NCBI GenBank assembly: GCA_021030905.1
Contig: JAGFMI010000004.1
Coordinates: 1,922,001 to 1,986,000, forward strand
Direction of reading: 5' to 3'
Source: Pyrenula massariospora
Lineage: Eukaryota; Ascomycota; Eurotiomycetes; Pyrenulales; Pyrenulaceae
Length of the DNA: 64,000 bases
In this document: positions 22,771-33,598 of the stretch, piece after piece
Numbering within the stretch: position 1 is the first letter of the stretch
How the letters are laid out: the number at the start of each line of letters is the position of its first letter
The notes under the pieces: model-generated
Told to the model about the DNA's origin: nothing
What the model saw: only the letters and a program-made list of their open reading frames with translations
The model's database searches: none
Position numbers and translations under genes: made by a program

Positions 22771-23997
22771 AGTATTACAAATATCGGGTGTTTTTTCGAT
22801 CAGTCTGCCTCGGTCTCTATTATCCTAAATTTAATCTGTATTGTTCCGGCGCAGAGTTAGCACAGACCGAAGCAGAATAATCGAAAAACCCTCAACATTT
22901 ATAACACTGCAGAAAATAACGCGAAAATTCCAGCAACGTTTTCTGACTTTAAATAAATATGAAAATGTTACACTAACAGTCGGTGGTTCGTGCAAAAGTC
23001 TCCATCTGTTGCTTTCTTTTCTCGCCGCTCAATTTTAAGCGTCACAAGCATAAAGTTTGTACAGTACATGTCTTCCTTCCACCCTTATCCTTCCTGTCTC
23101 AGCCGATGTCTCGGCTGCTAGCAGTCACGGCTTAGCAATGTCATAGCCTCCACCTTGAACCTTCTACATGCTCATTCTAATGGAACTATTCGTATCGTCA
23201 CCTAGTCTGCACCACCAGACGCGCTAAGGCCAGGTTGTGTGTCGAACTGGGAACGGATGGTGTCGAGCTGGGTGTCGAACGAAGAACTTGAATTACAGGT
23301 TGAAGGACATTGAGGCAGATCCGGGAATGGATATGCCTCCGTGAGGAGCTGAGGAATCGAGACAGTCCGGCAGAACTTTGACACGTCATGATGGGATCGG
23401 TTGCTGCGACGGCCGACGAATCCTTCCTCATGAAGATGTGCTACTCGAAGTCTGCGAAAGGCCTCCTCTTACGGCGAGCTATCCCTCGAAGAGGGGAATT
23501 CAACCCGCGTATGAAAACATGAGTTCCTATTGGCAACCATGCGACGATTCGACAAAGTCTCCGTCCTGGTTCTTCGTCTCTCAACTTCATTAACTTGCAG
23601 CATATGAGGATCTAACGTCTCCGCCGATCAAATTATATTAAACTTCAATTTTATGTCCCGCGATGCAGGAAAAGGCAGCTCGAAAGACACAGCAAGCTAC
23701 TGAACCTCTTGCATTCGTGCCCAAACTGTGAGATATCTTCTCCGTCATGGGCCCACTTCTCACCCGGGCCACGTTTCTCCTCTCTTCCCTCCTCCGCTGT
23801 TCCTTGCCGATCGGAGAGGGGAGGCTGTTGTCACTATTTCCCTATTCGGAAGAAGCAAGAACTCGTCGCCGTCGTCGTCCGACTTCCCGCATCCTGAGCT
23901 CTGTTTCCAGCACCGTCTTGAGATGAGGCACATCACGCCTGGCTGGTCGATTGCCATCCTCGGCTAAATATTTCGAATTATGTCAACCGCAATATCC
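22771..23997. other. Intergenic, possibly the 5' part of the preceding gene
   Basis: 1.2 kb without a supportable gene. The first 300 bp may hold 5' exons of the minus-strand gene ending at 22066. The rest shows only short frames. Confidence 0.4.
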
Positions 23998-24692
23998 TCA
24001 CGACCCATCATCCCCACCCATCACCGGTCCCCAACAGTTCTCAGGACACTTCCTCCTCCTCTCGCCCTCCCAATCCGGCCACCCCCTATTCACGCCCCCC
24101 ATCTCCGGCCTCAACACCCTTGCCACATCCCTCACCACCGGATTAAAATGCTCGTAATCATCCGCCCCACTATTCTGCATCTCAAACCGATGAATCTCCG
24201 AACTCATATCCGCAAACAACTCCTTCCCCTCCTCAAATACTCCCGCTCATCGTACTTACTCCTCGCCTCCTCCCACAGCCCCCGAAACACGGACGCCTGG
24301 TCCCGCGCCGCGTTGGCCCACGTCCGGTGCCATACATACTGCCACTTCTGTGTCGTGCTCTTCAGCGCCGCATTGCTCCCATCCGGTGAATCGCCCGGCC
24401 GCTCGGGGACGTGCATGACTAGTTTCTCGATGGTGTGGCGGGTCTGTAGGGCGGAGATGATGCGCTTGTAGGAGTCGCGCTCTTTGCGGAGGAGGGCGAT
24501 TTCTTGGAAGAGCGGTTCGAGGCCCTTGTTTGCTTCGGCGGCGAGGCGGCGGAGCTGGTTGATAGTGGTGCGGGGTTCGGCGAGGTCGTCGACGTCGACG
24601 CCGGCGTGGCGGCAGAGGGTGTTGATGTTGTGTTTGAAGGTGAGCCAAGTGGCTATCCAATCGTTGGGGAGACCGTCTGAGGCGGGTTCCAT
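23998..24692 (-). CDS. Coiled-coil protein of unknown function, reading frame broken near its end
   Basis: From the ATG at 24692 (good ACC-ATG-G context) the frame runs about 150 codons, then a second frame carries the C-terminus to the stop at 23998. The first part has heptad-like charged helices (around TINQLRRLAAEANKG and LLRKERDSYKRII) and a Trp-rich segment. The second frame reads EEGKELFADMSSEIHRF and then a Trp/Cys-containing tail. The two frames meet at the A-run 24235-24237 (T-run on the coding strand); one added base there would join them with no loss. A weak 53-bp intron (GTACGA..GAG) is an alternative but lacks a branch site. The frame is also open upstream of 24692 into the next feature, so the true start may be 25411. 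Confidence 0.5.
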
Positions 24693-25411
24693 GGTATATG
24701 ACAAATGGTCGGCAGGAGAATGGTTGGCTGTTGCATCATGGATATTGCTCGGTAGGAGGGAGGAGGAGCTATGTGATAGATGCCGTAGAGGGATCGACGG
24801 TGGATTAGATCGATCGCCCCTGTCTGTCCCACGGAGATTTTCTCTCCCTCGAGCCTTTCTGAGAGCAATAAATCGGCGAAAGCCGATATCCTGCAAGGAA
24901 ACTTTCATAGATGTTTTATCGTCCGTCAAATCCCGCAAGATATCTCTTTCTAGTCGCCGGTCTTTTTCAAGTTGGGAAATATCTGAAAATCTGCAAGAGT
25001 TGTTTCGCTCGACGACGGAACGAAGTTGTGCACAGACTTCAGCCAGTCCTAAACTGTAGGCGATAGGATCTGTGCGATAGTCTTGAAGCGCATCCTCCAG
25101 CTTGAAGCTGTGTGTACGAAATGAGGATATTGTCTTGAATCTGTGGTCAAGTTCGTTCTCTGCAGGTAAAAGGCCATCGATTAGATTAATCTGTAGAGCT
25201 CAGCATTAGAATTTTTTCCTCGCGTCAAAAAGGTAGAGTTCGGAAGCAGACTTACTTCTTCTCGTACATCAGGCACTCTAACAATAAAGAACGGCACATA
25301 GGAGAAATACCATCCGATGAAGATGTACGTGGCAGTGATCAAGATAGGTATCAAAATATATTGAAAAATTGGCACGACGTAAGCTCGCACAGTTGATGAA
25401 GGGTCATCCAT
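24693..25411 (-). CDS. N-terminal membrane-anchor exon and following open frame, possibly the 5' part of the coiled-coil gene
   Basis: The ATG at 25411 starts a 52-codon exon (25256-25411). It encodes one or two hydrophobic segments (around FQYILIPILITATYIFIGW) and ends in a GTAAGT donor. The 65-bp intron 25191-25255 ends in CAG, and the second exon starts at 25190 in phase 0. From there the frame stays open, without a stop, right through 24692 into the coiled-coil gene. The stretch 24850-24700 is Ser/Pro/His-rich and looks like translated leader, so two separate genes are also possible. The exon-2 protein is helical and charged (LEKDRRLERDILRDL). No family is recognised. Confidence 0.45.
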
Positions 25412-26082
25412 AATGTAAAGAAAGACTAGAGAGTGTAGAGAGTACAGATATCCTATTGAACAATTACATGAAGAAAGCAGAAGGTAAAAGAGTCAAAATT
25501 TGAGAATCATACTCTCCCCAGACATTGCGCCGAGGCGTTTATGCTGGTGGCCGCATGAGTCACTGGCGGTCTACCTGCAAGGCTAGGAACCTAAGCCGAC
25601 AACGATATGGTCGCCGATCTACGCCATCAGATATCTTTTTTATCGACCCGATTCTCCTAAGTTCAAGAACAGCGCCTTATAGGATAAAGTTGTGGGATGA
25701 AAAGGCCGGGCTTATCGTTAAATTAATCTCTTCAACTGGTCTGAAATCATCTCTTCTATTTAAGACAATTGGACCTATGGGCTCCGGCGAGGATCAAGTC
25801 CTCGATTCTGCGCTGTGTATGATTATTCATGGATTATTGTGTGTATACGTGATCTCCCAGGTATTCATATTTCCTGGCCTGCCTGGCGGCGCCGGTCCCA
25901 GCACGAAAAGCTTACCTCCTCACCTGGGGCTGACTGGTACATACCTTACGGTACCATGCGAACGGGTCAGTCATGTAACTTCACCTCAAGCATTGTGTCA
26001 TGAACACGAGGCAGAGACATTGATGTAGGTTGGGTATCATTAACTTTCCGAATATTGAGCCACGCAATGTGTCATACAAACA
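25412..26082. other. Intergenic
   Basis: 671 bp upstream of the membrane-anchor exon and downstream of the ETR1 stop, both on the minus strand. A plus-strand frame of 167 codons crosses it but has no protein-like features. Confidence 0.5.
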
Positions 26083-27327
26083 TCATGTTTCTCCAAACAC
26101 AAAGACTCCTTTCCCATCTCTGAATCCCTCTAGAGTTCCCTGAACAGCTTCTTTTAATACATCTTCCTTAGTCTGCCAATCCCACTTGCACTCCACAACA
26201 GGTACATCCTTGAACCTCCCTTCCTTCGTCATTCTCAGCACATCCTCAACTGTCTGCCTCTTCTCTGTAGGATTCCGATCACTCCATTTGCTCACCCAAA
26301 ATCCATCAAAATGAATATCCTTGAATATTAGTAGACCGGTCGGTAGCTCGACAGGTCTCTTGCTCATTGCACCGTACGTCACAACATGCGCCCCTGGAGA
26401 AAGGGCCCTGGCCACAGAGAGTGCGCTCTTTCCACCAACGCAATTTAATCCCAGCTTAACCGCTTCTCTTCCTCCATTCGTCCACTCCTTGACCATCTCG
26501 GAGAATCCCTTTCCCAGAAACTCCTCTTCGAAGACAACTTTTGTAGCACCTAAACCTAACAGCTCATCTCTTAAATTTTCCCATCCCTCCCTCCTTCTTA
26601 TCACGTTAATGCTCTTCAATCCCCATTCTCTCCCCAACTGGATGGCAGCCCTCCCTACCCCGCTATTCGCCCCGTTCTGTATGAACCACTCCTGACCACT
26701 CCACTCCCACGACGCGAAATCTTTCAGCATTCTATACGCCGTACACGGATTCACGCTCACAGTCCCAACTTGTAATGGCGACAGACCCTCCTTATCATTG
26801 ATTTTAAGCACTTCACTCTCGTCGATCTGCATGTGCGTCCTCCAGGTCCCCATCCCCGTCCGGCCCATTATCACCCAGTCACCCTTCTGCAGCGTCTTCA
26901 CACCTCCACCCGTACCGACTACCTCCGCAACGCCTTCATTTCCGCCCACCGCGCTCGGCGACGGCGTACCGAGAAGGGTCGTCTTTTCAGGTCTTGAGGG
27001 GTAGGTTCCTTCTATCTGGTTGATGTCGGCCGGGTTGATAGGTGAGGTAAGGAAGCGGAAGGTGACAGTGCTGCCGCTGGGTGGGGAGAGGGAGTGGCCG
27101 TGGAGGGAGAGGACGGAGGAGGGTTCGCCATGGTCGCTGTAGACGAGGGCTTTGGACTGTGTGTATCCGTATGCGGAAATGGGGCGGCGGGTCACGGAAG
27201 GGAGAAGATGTCGGGTCTTTGAGCGGAGAAGAGGTTGTGGATGCGCAGTACAAAGCTGCGCATGGGTGGTTCGGAGGGAGGAGGTGAACGATGACGGAGG
27301 CTTCCGGGGGATGAGGGAGGGCATCAT
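26083..27327 (-). CDS. ETR1: Mitochondrial trans-2-enoyl thioester reductase (type II fatty acid synthesis)
   Basis: Single exon, 414 aa. It catalyses the NADPH-dependent last reduction step of mitochondrial fatty acid synthesis, which makes octanoyl-ACP for lipoic acid. The first 50 residues are rich in Arg, Ser and Pro without acidic residues, fitting a mitochondrial presequence. The catalytic MDR domain starts at about residue 55. It shows NPADINQIEGTYP, the nucleotide-binding NGANSGVGRAAIQLG motif, NPCTAYRML and VTYGAMSKRPVELPT, all characteristic of the Etr1/MECR branch. Two ATGs stand side by side at the start (27327 and 27324). The coding end uses normal fungal codons. No frame defects are seen. 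Confidence 0.93.
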   Translation of the reverse strand: MMPSLIPRKPPSSFTSSLRTTHAQLCTAHPQPLLRSKTRHLLPSVTRRPISAYGYTQSKALVYSDHGEPSSVLSLHGHSLSPPSGSTVTFRFLTSPINPADINQIEGTYPSRPEKTTLLGTPSPSAVGGNEGVAEVVGTGGGVKTLQKGDWVIMGRTGMGTWRTHMQIDESEVLKINDKEGLSPLQVGTVSVNPCTAYRMLKDFASWEWSGQEWFIQNGANSGVGRAAIQLGREWGLKSINVIRRREGWENLRDELLGLGATKVVFEEEFLGKGFSEMVKEWTNGGREAVKLGLNCVGGKSALSVARALSPGAHVVTYGAMSKRPVELPTGLLIFKDIHFDGFWVSKWSDRNPTEKRQTVEDVLRMTKEGRFKDVPVVECKWDWQTKEDVLKEAVQGTLEGFRDGKGVFVFGET

Positions 27328-29192
27328 GAACGTGGTAGATGATGTACGCGAAGATGGAAAATTGAGAGAGCCAAATGATTGGGTTCAGTCAGTCATAAAG
27401 AGATAGTCTAGCCATCCTTCCTCTACATGTTTACATGCAAAACATTTGCTCTGAGACCTTGATCTGGTAAAAGTTGGAGTCAGTCACTTTCTTCCCCGCA
27501 TTGACATTCTCGATCCAAATATGGTATAGCACTCTTCAATTGACTTTTAGCTCTCTTGCTGTTTTGAAATCCCAGCTCGCCCTTTCCATCTTCACTTTCG
27601 CATGCGGCTACCCGTGGTCAGACACCGCCTTGATTGGCAGCGACACGAAGAGTAATGTCTCGGGATGGATTCTGGTGGCAGGCGACGTATGTAAGTTGAA
27701 CGCTAGGACCGTAGCTACCCAGCGTGAGACTTGTCGGTGAGCCGAGTCGATTACACGTGCCGTGAGGCTTATTTTACCTAAGGTATTGATAACTTCACCC
27801 TGAGCGGGATCTGTTATCGCTAATTCAGTCAGCAGCGCTAGTCCTGATTGTTGTTGTCGGGCGCTGTACAATTTCCGCATCCCTCCACACGGTCTGCAAA
27901 TTTCGGATCAGAGCAAATGGAATAGGCTTCATACGAATACTATATGCGTGACGCAAGACGGAAGTCGATTACCTGCTTTAAATGCTGGGTTGGCCAAAGA
28001 AGGTAAATGGGATCCCAAATTACATCGAAGGCCCAGTTACAAGCAGCCGTTAATCGTGAACCATGCCGCACTCAAATACCCTCTGAAGTAGCCGCCGACC
28101 ATCGCCGTATCTCGTCAGCCTGTTGCTCGTGCCCCGTTCCCGTGCAGAGATATTAGAGGCCGGACCCAGTGGAAGGTGTGAGAGAAAACATTCATGAATG
28201 AATTTGATGGAATTAACAATTATTACTGGAAGAAAACATAAAGAGTAGAAAACATATAATACCGTTAGCGGCGATAATTACAGCAAAGATTAAGAGAGAT
28301 CTCACGAAAAGTGTAGGACCAAATGGCCTGAGAATCTTGGGTGCGTGGTACAAAGAAGGTGTTGAAATACACATACCCTAAGGTAGTCTTCTGTCACGGT
28401 AGCCACCGTATTGGACCCGCGCATCATCGATCCGCAGTATTTTTTGTACGTTTTTTTTAATGGGTAGATAGCCAACAGATCCGGCCCGTGAAGATCTCAT
28501 GGATGCTTTGAAAGCCGCAATCAACATTGAGCAGAACGAAAAGCGAGTGGTTCGCGATTGATTTGTCCAGAATCTCCGAATCAAGTCGGTCCTTTAGTAC
28601 CGTAATCTGCGCGGTTTAGGATTTTGAAATTGGCATAGTGTTAGTCTATCAATCATGCATAAAAGTGAGATCATCCTCCTCAAGTGGTCCTAACTTCAAG
28701 GCTATATCCAAGATACAGTGTGAATCTGGTCGTAAATCGACGCCTGGCTAGGTTTACTTGCGCTTTGACGCAATCTGTTCCTACTGAAATGCTCGGTGAT
28801 CTTAAATCAACAAGGCTATTCAGCAAAGGTTTTCTATGCAGGTTACAAACTGGCGAACGCAAGCCCGGCATACGCTGAGCGGCTACACAGCCGCTGTGTA
28901 ACATTGCCCAGCCGAGCTTTTTACGCGCCTTCTCTCCAGTTTCACAGGCTAAAATTGAATAGGTCTTTCTTTTTCGTTCTCCGCCTCGTCGATTCCTCCC
29001 CATTTCAAAATTTTTGGTTGAGTTCTTCCCTCCTTAGCTTGTCCTTTCAGGTGATTTCGGGTATTGAGTTATGTACATTTGCAAGTGAGAGCCTCTGAAA
29101 ACTCAGTCAGCCTGGCTCAGTACGACTGCTGCTTCGACTCATTTGATCCATGCCTCTCATCTTCACGATAGTCCTACGTTTGACGGCTAATT
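27328..29192. other. Intergenic 1.9 kb
   Basis: Between divergent starts of ETR1 (minus) and the NLR-like gene (plus). Only short frames without protein character are present, and no repeat was noticed. Promoters of both genes lie here. Confidence 0.5.
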
Positions 29193-32100
29193 ATGGAATC
29201 TCATGCTCATACATTACCTTCTCTAGACAAGGAACGGTCTCAAATACATGATGGTAGGTTTCTCGGATCGCATCTAGTCCCGGTTTTTTTGTTTTCTGCG
29301 TTGCATCATGCTCGTCGGAGCCTAACGATGGGGCATCATTTGATAACAGTATCAATAGCGATCGAAGAGCTCTTCAGCAAAATACTGAACACCCTTGCCA
29401 ATACGGACGCGTTCAGCCGGTCAGCGTCTCCCAGTAGCTTCATTATCTACGCACACGATAATCCCACAAAAGGTACCGCAGATGCCGAGTGCGTCGGTCA
29501 CTTCATCCAATGGCTGAGAAAGCTTCGGTGCCGAACTCTCTCAGATAGGTCACCAATGCCGCCGTTCTTACGCCGAGAAGGAAAAGTTGCCGCTGTTGAA
29601 AACATCTTCTCAAATCAAGCCTGTCTCCTTCCAGCGAGCAATCGCATTGATGACGCGGGAGATATCATCAGTGTCGACAAAATTATAGTGTGCAGCTCTT
29701 CATTACTTAAACGATACTATGTAGACGACTTCACATCTCCCTATATTAACGAAATCAAGGTGTTGTATGATAAATTTCAACATGAAACGCGGGATGAATT
29801 GCGGAATGAGATTCAAGCTTACGTGGAAAAGCAGTGCGAAAAGGAAGGTTTCCATCATGTGCTTACAGAAATTGCTTTGGTCGAACTTAGACGCTCTCAG
29901 GATGGCGGTCATCACGGGATTGTCCCTATTGCACTGGACGAACATGGTCTAGAATATCTACCATTTTTGCAAAATTGCGAACACTATCTCAAACTCGAAT
30001 CTCCGGCGAGGCGCTCTGATCTGCATTACCTTTTCTTCAATCTCCTTCAACGAGTATATACCGGGGAGCATGCGCATATTGCTATTTGGAGAGACTGCTA
30101 CAAAGAGGCTAGCAAGAAATTGCAGACTCAAACCCCTGCAGAATTTCAGGCGACCATCAACGAAGAGATCATTAAAGCGCAAGACGTCTGGCTGCAGCAC
30201 CAAAGTGCTGCTACACGGGACAAGGACCTTGATAGGCGCGGTAAGCATCCTTGTAGGCTCCAAATCTCTACCGTACTGACTGAAGGTAAATCGACAGCCT
30301 CATTTCGCCTTAACGACGCTCCACAAGATTCAAACAGGCTCAAACATCTCAGAAATCTCTCCACTTTACCATACCAGGATCGCAAGGACCGGAATCCAGA
30401 AAGAATTGAGGGAACCTGTGAATGGTTCACGAATCATGAACGCTTTAGACATTGGCAAGATAGCGAAACATCATGCTTGCTCTGGGTCTCTGCAGATCCA
30501 GGGTGTGGGAAATCCGTTTTAGCAAAGTATTTGGTAGACCATGTACTTCCAACTACCGGTAAAAGAACCACCTGCTATTTCTTTTTCAAAGACGACTTTG
30601 AGGACCAGAGAAACCTCCAGAGTGCCATGCGCTGTATTTTGCACCAACTCTTCAGTCAAAGGCCAACTCTTCTCTGCAATGAAACCCTCAAGAGGTTTGA
30701 AGAAGATGGACAACTTTTGAACTCCTTTATCGGCCTCTGGGATATTCTTATTAGCGTTGCAGGCTCTAGAGATGCTGGAGAAATTATTTGCATTCTAGAC
30801 GCTCTAGATGAATGCAAGGAAAGCGATCGATCCCAACTAGCAAGAGCTCTGAATAAGCTCTACAGTAACGAATACAGCAAACCTAGCTTGAAGTTTCTCT
30901 TGACCAGTCGACCGTATAGCCACATCCAACGCGACTTTCAGACCCTTGAGGACCGTCGACCTACAATTCATCTTAGTGGAGAAAACCAGGCTGAGGTCGA
31001 CAAAATTTCACACGAGGTTAATATTGTTGTCATAGCTAAAGTGAAGGAACTCAGCGCACGTCTCACGCTTCAACATGAAGAAGAACGGATTTTACAAGAC
31101 GAGCTTACCCGTTTCCCCAACCGAACTTACTTATGGGTTTATCTTGTCTTCGATGTTATAGGGAACAGTGCCGAAATCACGCAGCGTCGCCTAAAAGCAA
31201 ATGTACGCCAGATTCCCAGAACAGTCGAGGCAGCGTATGAAAAGATTCTTAATAGAAGTAATGATGTTAGCAAAGCTAAAAGACTTTTACACATCATTGT
31301 TGGCGCATACCGGCCGCTGTCACTGGACGAGATGGCTATAGCGTTAGCTATCAGAGAAACCCATCGATCTCGTGGAGAGTTCGAGCTCGAGCCAGCAGAT
31401 CGTTTTCGCAAAACAGTCAGAGCGCTTTGCGGTCTCTTCATTACTATTGTAGATTCTAGAATCTATTTATTACATCAGACTGCTAGAGAATTCCTTATTC
31501 AAAAGACGCCTGCTAGTGCTCCAGACTCTTTCATCAACAGCGGCCTCTCCCCAAAGTGGCAAAATTCACTTTCTCCAATGGAATCACACTGTGTCCTGGC
31601 AGAGATCTGCTGCTGGTACCTCAGACTCGAGAAAAACGAGGGTACATTCCTAAATTATGCAGCAACAAATTGGGTCTCCCATTTCCAAAATTCACAGGGC
31701 ATTCATAAAAAGGACTTGGTGCTTCTGGCTGAACGGCTTTGCGATACAAGGTCACCAAAAAATTCAGAATGGTTTCGAATCTGCTGGACTACATCAGAAT
31801 ACTGGAGGACAACATACGAGACCGCGGCAAACAAAGATTTTCCAGAAGGGTTTACTACTCTAATGATTGCATCATTTTTTGGAATCGAAGAAGTAGTGCA
31901 AATATTAATAAAGAAGAAGACATATTTAGCTTCGCAAGATACAACGTGCAGACGATCCGCTCTATCCTGGGCTTCCATAAATGGACATAAGAAGATTGTG
32001 GAGATCATTCTAAGTCAGGTAACTAGGATCCAAATCATGTTTGAGCGACTGGCAAGGAGACACACCATTGTCAATTCGAGAGATTCGTATGGTAGGACTC

Positions 32101-32696
32101 CAATTTCATATGCCGCTGCCAACGGGCAAACGGAAATCGTTGAGTCTCTATTAAAGAAGCACGCCATAAGTAATCTGGGCTTCTTTCACGAGCGCCCACT
32201 AGCATCAGCAGTATCTGGTGGCCATTATGCCACAGTGCGACTGCTGCTCGATAGAGGTGCCAACATTGAAGCTGAAGATAACTATGGTAGAACAGCGCTA
32301 TCAGTGGCAGCACAGGAAGGCCGTGGGACTATGGTTCAATTACTGCTTGATAGAGGTGCCAACATTGAAGCTAAAGATGAAGCCTATGGTAGAACGCCGC
32401 TGTTACAGGCAGCATATGAAAGCAATGAGACTATGGTCCGACTACTGCTTGAAAAAGGTGCCAACATTGAAGCTAAAGATAGGTTTGGTGATACAGCCTT
32501 ATTATGGGCAGCATGTGGAGGCTATATGACTGTGGTACGACTCCTGCTCGATAGAGGTGCCAACATCGAAGCTGAAGATAACTATGGTAGAACAGCGCTA
32601 TCAGTGGCAGCACAGGAAGGCCGTGGGACTATGGTTCAATTACTGCTTGATAGAGGTGCCAACAGGGAAAAGATAAATACAGACACACCGCTGTGA
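29193..32696 (+). CDS. Fungal NLR-like protein: TIR/SEFIR-like N-terminus, NACHT ATPase, ankyrin repeats
   Basis: A STAND-class signalling ATPase of the kind used in fungal non-self recognition. Likely exons are 29193-29253 and 29350-32696 (1135 aa). The 96-bp intron has GTAGGT, a CTAAC branch and ACAG. It is stop-free and a multiple of three, so the unspliced frame (1167 aa) is also open. Residues of about 50-200 (FIIYAHDN, then WLRKLRCRTLSDRSP, later DKIIVCSSS) resemble the TIR/SEFIR-like domains at the front of some fungal NLRs. That domain call is from motif memory and is moderate. The NACHT domain has Walker A ADPGCGKS at about 402 and Walker B ICILDALDE at about 504. Ankyrin repeats fill about residue 850 to the end. 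The protein stops within a repeat, and further repeat-like sequence follows in another frame. Confidence 0.9.
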   Translation: MESHAHTLPSLDKERSQIHDGRFLGSHLVPVFLFSALHHARRSLTMGHHLITVSIAIEELFSKILNTLANTDAFSRSASPSSFIIYAHDNPTKGTADAECVGHFIQWLRKLRCRTLSDRSPMPPFLRREGKVAAVENIFSNQACLLPASNRIDDAGDIISVDKIIVCSSSLLKRYYVDDFTSPYINEIKVLYDKFQHETRDELRNEIQAYVEKQCEKEGFHHVLTEIALVELRRSQDGGHHGIVPIALDEHGLEYLPFLQNCEHYLKLESPARRSDLHYLFFNLLQRVYTGEHAHIAIWRDCYKEASKKLQTQTPAEFQATINEEIIKAQDVWLQHQSAATRDKDLDRRGKHPCRLQISTVLTEGKSTASFRLNDAPQDSNRLKHLRNLSTLPYQDRKDRNPERIEGTCEWFTNHERFRHWQDSETSCLLWVSADPGCGKSVLAKYLVDHVLPTTGKRTTCYFFFKDDFEDQRNLQSAMRCILHQLFSQRPTLLCNETLKRFEEDGQLLNSFIGLWDILISVAGSRDAGEIICILDALDECKESDRSQLARALNKLYSNEYSKPSLKFLLTSRPYSHIQRDFQTLEDRRPTIHLSGENQAEVDKISHEVNIVVIAKVKELSARLTLQHEEERILQDELTRFPNRTYLWVYLVFDVIGNSAEITQRRLKANVRQIPRTVEAAYEKILNRSNDVSKAKRLLHIIVGAYRPLSLDEMAIALAIRETHRSRGEFELEPADRFRKTVRALCGLFITIVDSRIYLLHQTAREFLIQKTPASAPDSFINSGLSPKWQNSLSPMESHCVLAEICCWYLRLEKNEGTFLNYAATNWVSHFQNSQGIHKKDLVLLAERLCDTRSPKNSEWFRICWTTSEYWRTTYETAANKDFPEGFTTLMIASFFGIEEVVQILIKKKTYLASQDTTCRRSALSWASINGHKKIVEIILSQVTRIQIMFERLARRHTIVNSRDSYGRTPISYAAANGQTEIVESLLKKHAISNLGFFHERPLASAVSGGHYATVRLLLDRGANIEAEDNYGRTALSVAAQEGRGTMVQLLLDRGANIEAKDEAYGRTPLLQAAYESNETMVRLLLEKGANIEAKDRFGDTALLWAACGGYMTVVRLLLDRGANIEAEDNYGRTALSVAAQEGRGTMVQLLLDRGANREKINTDTPL
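32241..32663 (+). repeat. Near-identical ankyrin-repeat units within the NLR gene, 300-bp spacing
   Basis: The segment 32244-32363 recurs at 32544-32663 with a single visible mismatch over about 120 bp. Both copies encode the same DRGANIEAEDNYGRTALSVA unit and the next half repeat. The two units between them are more diverged. Such identity indicates recent duplication or gene conversion within the repeat array. Confidence 0.9.
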
Positions 32697-33598
32697 GTGG
32701 TATTAAATCGTGGTTGCAAACCGTGATGCGACTGCTGCTCCACAAAGGTGCCGACATCGAGCGTATACCGAATAAGTTGAAAGCAAAGGGTGGTTCTCTA
32801 GTAACACGCAGTACAAGATTTAAAGCCTATCTAAATCTTTAAACATTTACAAGCGGAAATCTCTATTAGCAAGCGCTCCACGTCCTACAAGTCCTGTCAG
32901 ACTCCGATTCGAGCCCGATCTCCTCTCTCCTGGACCCTCCTTTGTCCTCTGCCCTCTCCGCGATCGATTGTGTCCGATGTTTCCTCTGCCAGAACTTCTT
33001 ACGCACATCATCCGCATGCCTGCATCATTGTATCGGAGCCCCGCCCGCAAGAAAACCTGGCCCATCATCAGCCCAGCAGTCAGTAGCTATTTCTCGAGCT
33101 CCATCAGTGCACCATGTACACCAAGAGCACGGATAAGGACCCACCACCTCAACCCTTGTACTAGAAGGAAGAGCACATGGAGCTTCTTCTATGCAAGCGA
33201 CAAATCCTGGTTTAATGCAAAAGGAAAAAGAATTCCTCATTCTCAACGATGGTATACAGGTGAAGACAGAGTCTTGGAGTGAGGACTTCGGATTTGTGTA
33301 CGAGATAAAGCGATACTCAGCGAGGCAGGTAGGTGGATGGTTCTAAGGAGCTGACGGAGAGGTGATGGATTTGCGAGTGTCAACGGAGCGACGGCCGCAA
33401 AGTATGATTTTCAGTTATTTTCACTCTTAAGGCTCTACACAAGACTTTGTTGGCTTTATCAAGGACATTACTCAGTATCTATTTATTAGCTAGACTGCCG
33501 CCAAAGGGGTGATTCTACGATTGCGATACTACATGTGGGTGAATGAAATGCACCTATCGTTTCCCAAACCGCAGGTGACGAATGTCAATAATACGACA
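32697..33598. other. Decayed sequence downstream of the NLR gene
   Basis: Directly after the NLR stop, another frame carries a further ankyrin-like unit (MRLLLHKGADIE) to a stop at 32841. From about 32870 to 33330 both strands have protein-like open frames, each with one internal stop. The minus strand carries a Cys-rich segment (PCSWCTWCTDG) and the plus strand ends in a GTAGGT donor-like site. No intact gene can be supported. Confidence 0.45.
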
